Positions 59,846 to 64,000 of a stretch of 64,000 bases of DNA are shown here, one piece after another. The position numbers and the translations under genes are program-made. The notes below the pieces were generated by a model. It saw only the letters and a list, made by a program, of their open reading frames with translations. It made no database searches and had not been told where the DNA came from. The stretch covers positions 124,001-188,000 of the forward strand of contig NW_026570322.1 in NCBI RefSeq assembly GCF_019649055.1, written 5' to 3'. The stretch is from Paramacrobiotus metropolitanus (lineage: Eukaryota > Tardigrada > Eutardigrada > Parachela > Macrobiotidae). Every line of letters starts with the position of its first letter. Position 1 is the stretch's first letter.

Positions 59846-62055
59846 TGTGAAACTGGCTATAAAGCAATCACCAGCTTGGCGCAAAATGAAGCACGGCGGT
59901 AACCGTCTTGTTCAAGAAAAATTATTTTCCGGCGATACTGACTGGTGAATGAGATGTATTTACAGGTCCTTCGAGAATGATTTGTTCTCTTCGTCACCAG
60001 TCGAGGCTGTATTGAAGATGTTCGGGTCTCGACAGTCAATAATCCGCAGTATCGCTGATGACGTTAATGGAATACATACTGCATCCGGCATGCATCTGTA
60101 CAGTACTTGATCCTGTACAGCTACCTTTTTTTAGTTATCCACTGCCAGAGGATAAAACAGCTGGCCAGGGACGTGTACGGTACGTATATTGCCTACCATG
60201 GACTAGACTTAGAGTATTTCTTGCCATCAGTAAGGCCTGCAACTGTCACTGCAACACTACCGGAAGCGTTCAAATGTGTACGAACGTGAAAGGTTGTTAC
60301 CGTCTCCAGCAGGTAGCATCCCAAATCAGCTTTACCATCACCGGCATCACGTACAAGGAAAAGGGCTCTTGCATCCGTACGTTTGTTGTCTTTGCGGTAC
60401 AGACCAGCGTGGTTTCCATTTGATAAGGATATCCCGCTAGTTGCAACGCTCACTCCGCTTAAACGTTTTCAGTAATAGTGGTATCTGGATCATACGCCTT
60501 CGTTGCTGGAGCAGTATAGGCTGTCACTGGCTGTGATAACTGTTCATGGACATGAGCGTCATTTGCGCAGCTGTACAGCATAAACACGGAAAAGATTATT
60601 CAATCAGTTTCACTAATCAACGTTCAGAGTATACTGAATAACCAGAGTAGTAATGGCCAATCCAAGAAAATATATATCGTAAATTAAGTTTGCTTGTGAC
60701 GCGATAAAGCGTAAACATTCGCGCAGAATACGAAGGAATGATACAAATTGTTGTACCTTTTTACGATACCTTTTTAGCCAGGAAGTATGATGCTGATAGG
60801 TAGAGCGGTTTCCATATTATGTTAATACTGGAAAACAGCAAAAACCGCTTTGAAATGCTTGATGAAACGTTAGGCATTTTTGATTGCGTATAATTTATGT
60901 GTCAGTGGCGTTGTCGATCAGTAACAGAAGTATCTGTAAAGGGTAAAGCCCGTAAAGGCAAAAAACATGTATCATAGTATTTTTAGGGTACCCTGCATAC
61001 CATAACAGAGAAGAAGTACTGTAATATCAGGAGTGCAGTAGCCTTCAGCAATATTAAGTAGGCGCGTTATGAATGTGTTATGTACGGTACAGGCTCAGTA
61101 CAGCAGGTAGTACTGTGGTATTTAATAGTTTTCCTGTTTTCTTCTTGTAGGTTGTGCATGTACTTTATGGGTTGGATCGCTCTTTAAACCGAAGTTGCCA
61201 CACTAGTTAAAGAAAGTGAAAAAGCGTTTTTTTCCAGTTAACAGGCTACCAAATGAAGTTATACTTGATGAAATGTAGTCATTATAGGCACCGATCTGCA
61301 TTTCTTGCAAACTTGCAGTTGAATAGCGATGGCGACACAGGGGTCACAGGCGAATATATGCACTGGATATTCAACTAAAAGTTAATGTTAACTTGTAAGA
61401 AAATTTTCACGTACGTTACTGGAAATGGCTGTTACAACTGTAACGTGCAGCTATTAATGGCCCAATTTTTTATGTGCACTCCTACACAAAAACTTTAATC
61501 AGTTGAAAGGTCATCAAACAAGAGCAAGGGAACGAAAAAGAATGATCTTAGGACAGTCAAATGTTTCGTAAAAGAGAAAATACGAGACCGTACGTATGAG
61601 AACTGGACAACGCATACTACCCGAGTAGCCATCAAATACACAAGTAGATGTTTTGGTTCTACCATCAATGAAACGCCCATTTACATAATTTATGATTGCA
61701 GTGTGCGCGTGACGCCTAACAACTTTGATCGGTTATTTATATAATATCGTATGGAAAAAGTATTTATGGTGCCATTAGAGAGAAAAGACGTGCTCATAAA
61801 GCTGTTACATATTATAAAGGCATTCGCGCGACGCATTCTTATTGCAGCACATTACTAGTGCACCGGAATATCCCTAGGTAGTACAGAAAACATATTTTTA
61901 GTGTACAATTTGCGCAAGGTCGTGGAATGGGGCAGCGTAAACATATGTACTTATGAAACGACTCAAAAAAAGTAAGGCGAAGACGTAATTGACTGTGCAT
62001 TCCGCGGACATCCAGGTTTTTCTGAAAAGCCTTTCGACTGGACAACAGACATATT
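59846..62055. other. intergenic region
   Basis: No supported gene. At 60058-60423 a plus-strand frame with a Cys cluster (ACNCHCNTTG) overlaps a minus-strand frame at 60453-60193; both are open, neither is recognised, and no splice partner was found. The remainder is AT-rich. Confidence 0.35.
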
Positions 62056-62789
62056 TTAGAGCTGCACAATCCTGTTCGTCGGATAGACATCATTGAACGG
62101 TGGCGACGGTGAATTTTGTGATTCCAAGTGCGACAGCAACGCTGCCTCGTTTTTGGCACCTGCAAGCACGTGATAAATATCTGCACTCCACCAGCCAATG
62201 ACCTCTGCCACGATCACTGTGACAGTTAGTATCACAATCGATCCCAGCATGACGAGCTGTCCGGTGAGTTGGGCGTGGAACACGTGATGGATGTCACCCG
62301 ACACACCCAGTGAGGGGACAAAAGGGTGAACGCGATATCCGAACATGATGAATCCGGCGAGGACGAAGGTCAGCAGGTACACACCACTCCATGCGCACAA
62401 TATTCTTCTGCGGATTTGGATAACAGAATGCGCGCCGAAGTGCCCCAAGTCCCGATGGTGGGGCAAGATGCGTGCACAGCACATGATGAGAAGGATGCCG
62501 TTCGCCAACTGGACACGATGTGCAGCAGAAGTTGGAAGTAAGGAAATATTAATATGTTGAACATAAACAGCGCCCCTGAAGGATGTTCATTGTTCAATAC
62601 AGCAGGTTCAAAATACAGCTATTTTTTGAAGGGATTTATGAAAGAGCTGCAACAGAGTATAACTGATTTCTTACCACTAAACACAGTGTAGAAATTTGTG
62701 GCAAATCTCACTACTGCCAGAACGACTTCCACTACGGAAAGAACCAATAAACTGCGCGTATCTTTCAAGAGATTCTGTAAATTCTGCAT
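62056..62789 (-). pseudogene. four-TM gene with disrupted TM2
   Basis: Exon 1 (62789-62675) encodes TM1 and ends TVFSG rather than the usual FYG. Exon 2 (62575-62056) begins GALFMFNILIFPYFQLLL, then changes frame near 62525 with apparent loss of part of TM2, and continues ANGILLIMCCARILPHHRD, SLGVSGDIHHVFHAQLTGQL, TM4 and a PSPPFNDV tail whose Tyr is replaced by Phe. Exon lengths total 635, not a multiple of three, which agrees with a frameshift. Probably a pseudogene, though a short assembly deletion cannot be excluded. Confidence 0.65.
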
Positions 62790-63621
62790 TATTCAAGTGG
62801 ATTTCCTAACAAACACAAACGTGGCGCGAAGGGAGATACGGCGGTAACGATCTGCTGCAGAAATATTGTTTTCTGGGGATGTTGAACAAGATTGTACCGA
62901 AAATCTTTGAAGTTTTGATTGAACCAGTCGACGTTAAGCTAACTCTAATTTTATGATTGACAGCCAACCGGCAGTTCTACCAAGGCAGCAAGTACTTGCG
63001 AGTCGCGACGACCAGTAAATTACACTCAAATCTGGCAAGTAAAGCGAAAAGTAGCGATAATGGTACTATTTATACGTTTTACCTAATCGGCTTAGTGTAT
63101 GCTGTATAAATAAACCGTGCTGCTTTGCTATTATGAGCCGTTTCAGATTAGCATCCCAAGGTTCAAATTGGTGTGTTGGGTTCGCTGTGTTGCGTCGGCG
63201 GATATGTTCGGACATAATTTTTGTATCGTCTTCATGACGGTTGGAGTTACCGTCAACTTACCCAGTTTATGGTAAAGCAAGCAAAGCGTTTTCGAAAATT
63301 CTTCAATTGTCACACAAACGGGTTCTTCAAGAGGAAAAGAGACCGTACGTGCGCCTGAGAGTTGCTATGGAAAGGCGAAACACATTTTAACGCAGCAAAG
63401 TGAAAAGCTATAATAGTACTATACAATTCGGTATCTAAATTCCGTAGGGCGAGAAATCTTCGGATAACCCCAAACTGGCACGCCAACGTGTTCTTCAAAT
63501 AGAAAAAACTGTACGTGCACCTCAAATGTAAACTGTTTACAGCGAATCCCTGCTACCGGGAACCGGCTGTATTGACTAAATGGTATCCAGTAGAACGTAG
63601 TAAGTACATCGGGATCTCCAG
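62790..63621. other. intergenic region
   Basis: No gene supported. Two diverged copies of a stretch with TTCTTCAA and GACCGTACGTGCGCC-type sequence occur near 63320-63365 and 63490-63520. Confidence 0.35.
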
Positions 63622-64000
63622 TTAAACTTCCTTGTACGGTGGTGGTGGTGTTGAATTCTGTGGTTTTGATGAGACAAGAGGCACGGTCTCTTTTTCGGCA
63701 CGTTTAAGTCCGTGGTAGACGGCAGCACCGCGCGAGCCAACAGACATGGCCAATGCTATAGCGCTGGGTAGCGCCACAACCGATCCCAGCAGGACCAGCT
63801 GTCCGGTGAGTTCGTCCTGGAACACCTGACGGATTGAACCCCACACGCCCAGTGACGGAACAAAGGGCTGGGCGCGAATGGCGAACTGGATAAATCCGGG
63901 AATGACCAGGAGCAGCAGGTATGATCCACAGCATCCGGCCAATATGATGCTGCGTCCACCATAATATTTCCCGAAGCGTGCCGGGTCGCGTTGGCCGCGC
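63622..64000 (-). CDS. four-TM protein, partial at window edge
   Basis: 3' part of exon 2 only; it runs off the right end of the window. It encodes RDPARFGKYYGGR, TM3, SLGVWGSIRQVFQDELTGQL, TM4 and a tail ending TPPPPYKEV, with a full PPPY motif. TM1, TM2 and the start lie beyond 64000. Frame intact as far as visible. Confidence 0.75.
   Translation of the reverse strand, partial: RGQRDPARFGKYYGGRSIILAGCCGSYLLLLVIPGFIQFAIRAQPFVPSLGVWGSIRQVFQDELTGQLVLLGSVVALPSAIALAMSVGSRGAAVYHGLKRAEKETVPLVSSKPQNSTPPPPYKEV

Noticed and set aside
60058-60453. Overlapping open frames on both strands, one with a Cys cluster
   Set aside because: No signal peptide, domain, splice partner or paralog; two unrelated open frames on opposite strands give no reason to prefer either.

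Overview
This is eukaryotic DNA from an invertebrate animal. GT-AG introns interrupt nearly every real gene, adjoining exons keep reading phase, and the genes encode secreted astacin-family proteins, knottin domains and small four-pass membrane proteins among many transposable elements. A tardigrade or a similar small ecdysozoan would fit, but nothing here proves the species.

Layout. (1) 0.5-10.8 kb, + strand: three tandem six-exon paralogs, each with a signal peptide, an astacin fold and a shared Cys-containing C-terminal region. All three lack the astacin propeptide and have lost every zinc ligand and the catalytic Glu, so they read as secreted pseudoproteases. (2) 12-17.2 kb, - strand: a Ser/Arg/Pro-rich, probably disordered protein gene and a secreted Gly/His/Asn/Pro repeat protein. 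Both show frame breaks, at least two of them at G/C runs. (3) 18.6-57 kb: a segmentally duplicated block. Its fullest copy (about 40.0-49.2 kb) holds a + strand four-TM gene, an intact eight-exon astacin gene whose C-terminus carries two tandem inhibitor-cystine-knot (ICK) domains, and a - strand four-TM gene. The 18.6-27.5 kb copy lost about 2 kb, leaving only exon 1 of the astacin-ICK gene. A third astacin copy (50.3-51.0 kb) is a pseudogene, and ICK-exon relics sit at 35.5 and 56.0 kb. (4) 27.5-32.4 kb: a broken tyrosine-recombinase (DIRS/Ngaro-like) retrotransposon on the - strand beside a gag-like ORF on the + strand. (5) 57-64 kb, - strand: further four-TM genes, some broken, the last cut by the window edge.

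The four-TM family has a fixed two-exon structure: exon 1 gives TM1 and ends in a phase-1 donor, exon 2 gives TM2-4. Most members carry Pro-Tyr type motifs in a cytoplasmic tail. Because the block is duplicated, several transposon insertions can be compared with an empty or near-empty paralogous site. These include two foldback elements with 9-bp target duplications, a hAT-type MITE (8 bp), a solo LTR (4 bp), a 768-bp TIR element, and a TTAA-flanked hairpin element outside the pairs.

Exons were assembled by eye from splice sites, phase and internal paralogy. No similarity search or expression data were available.
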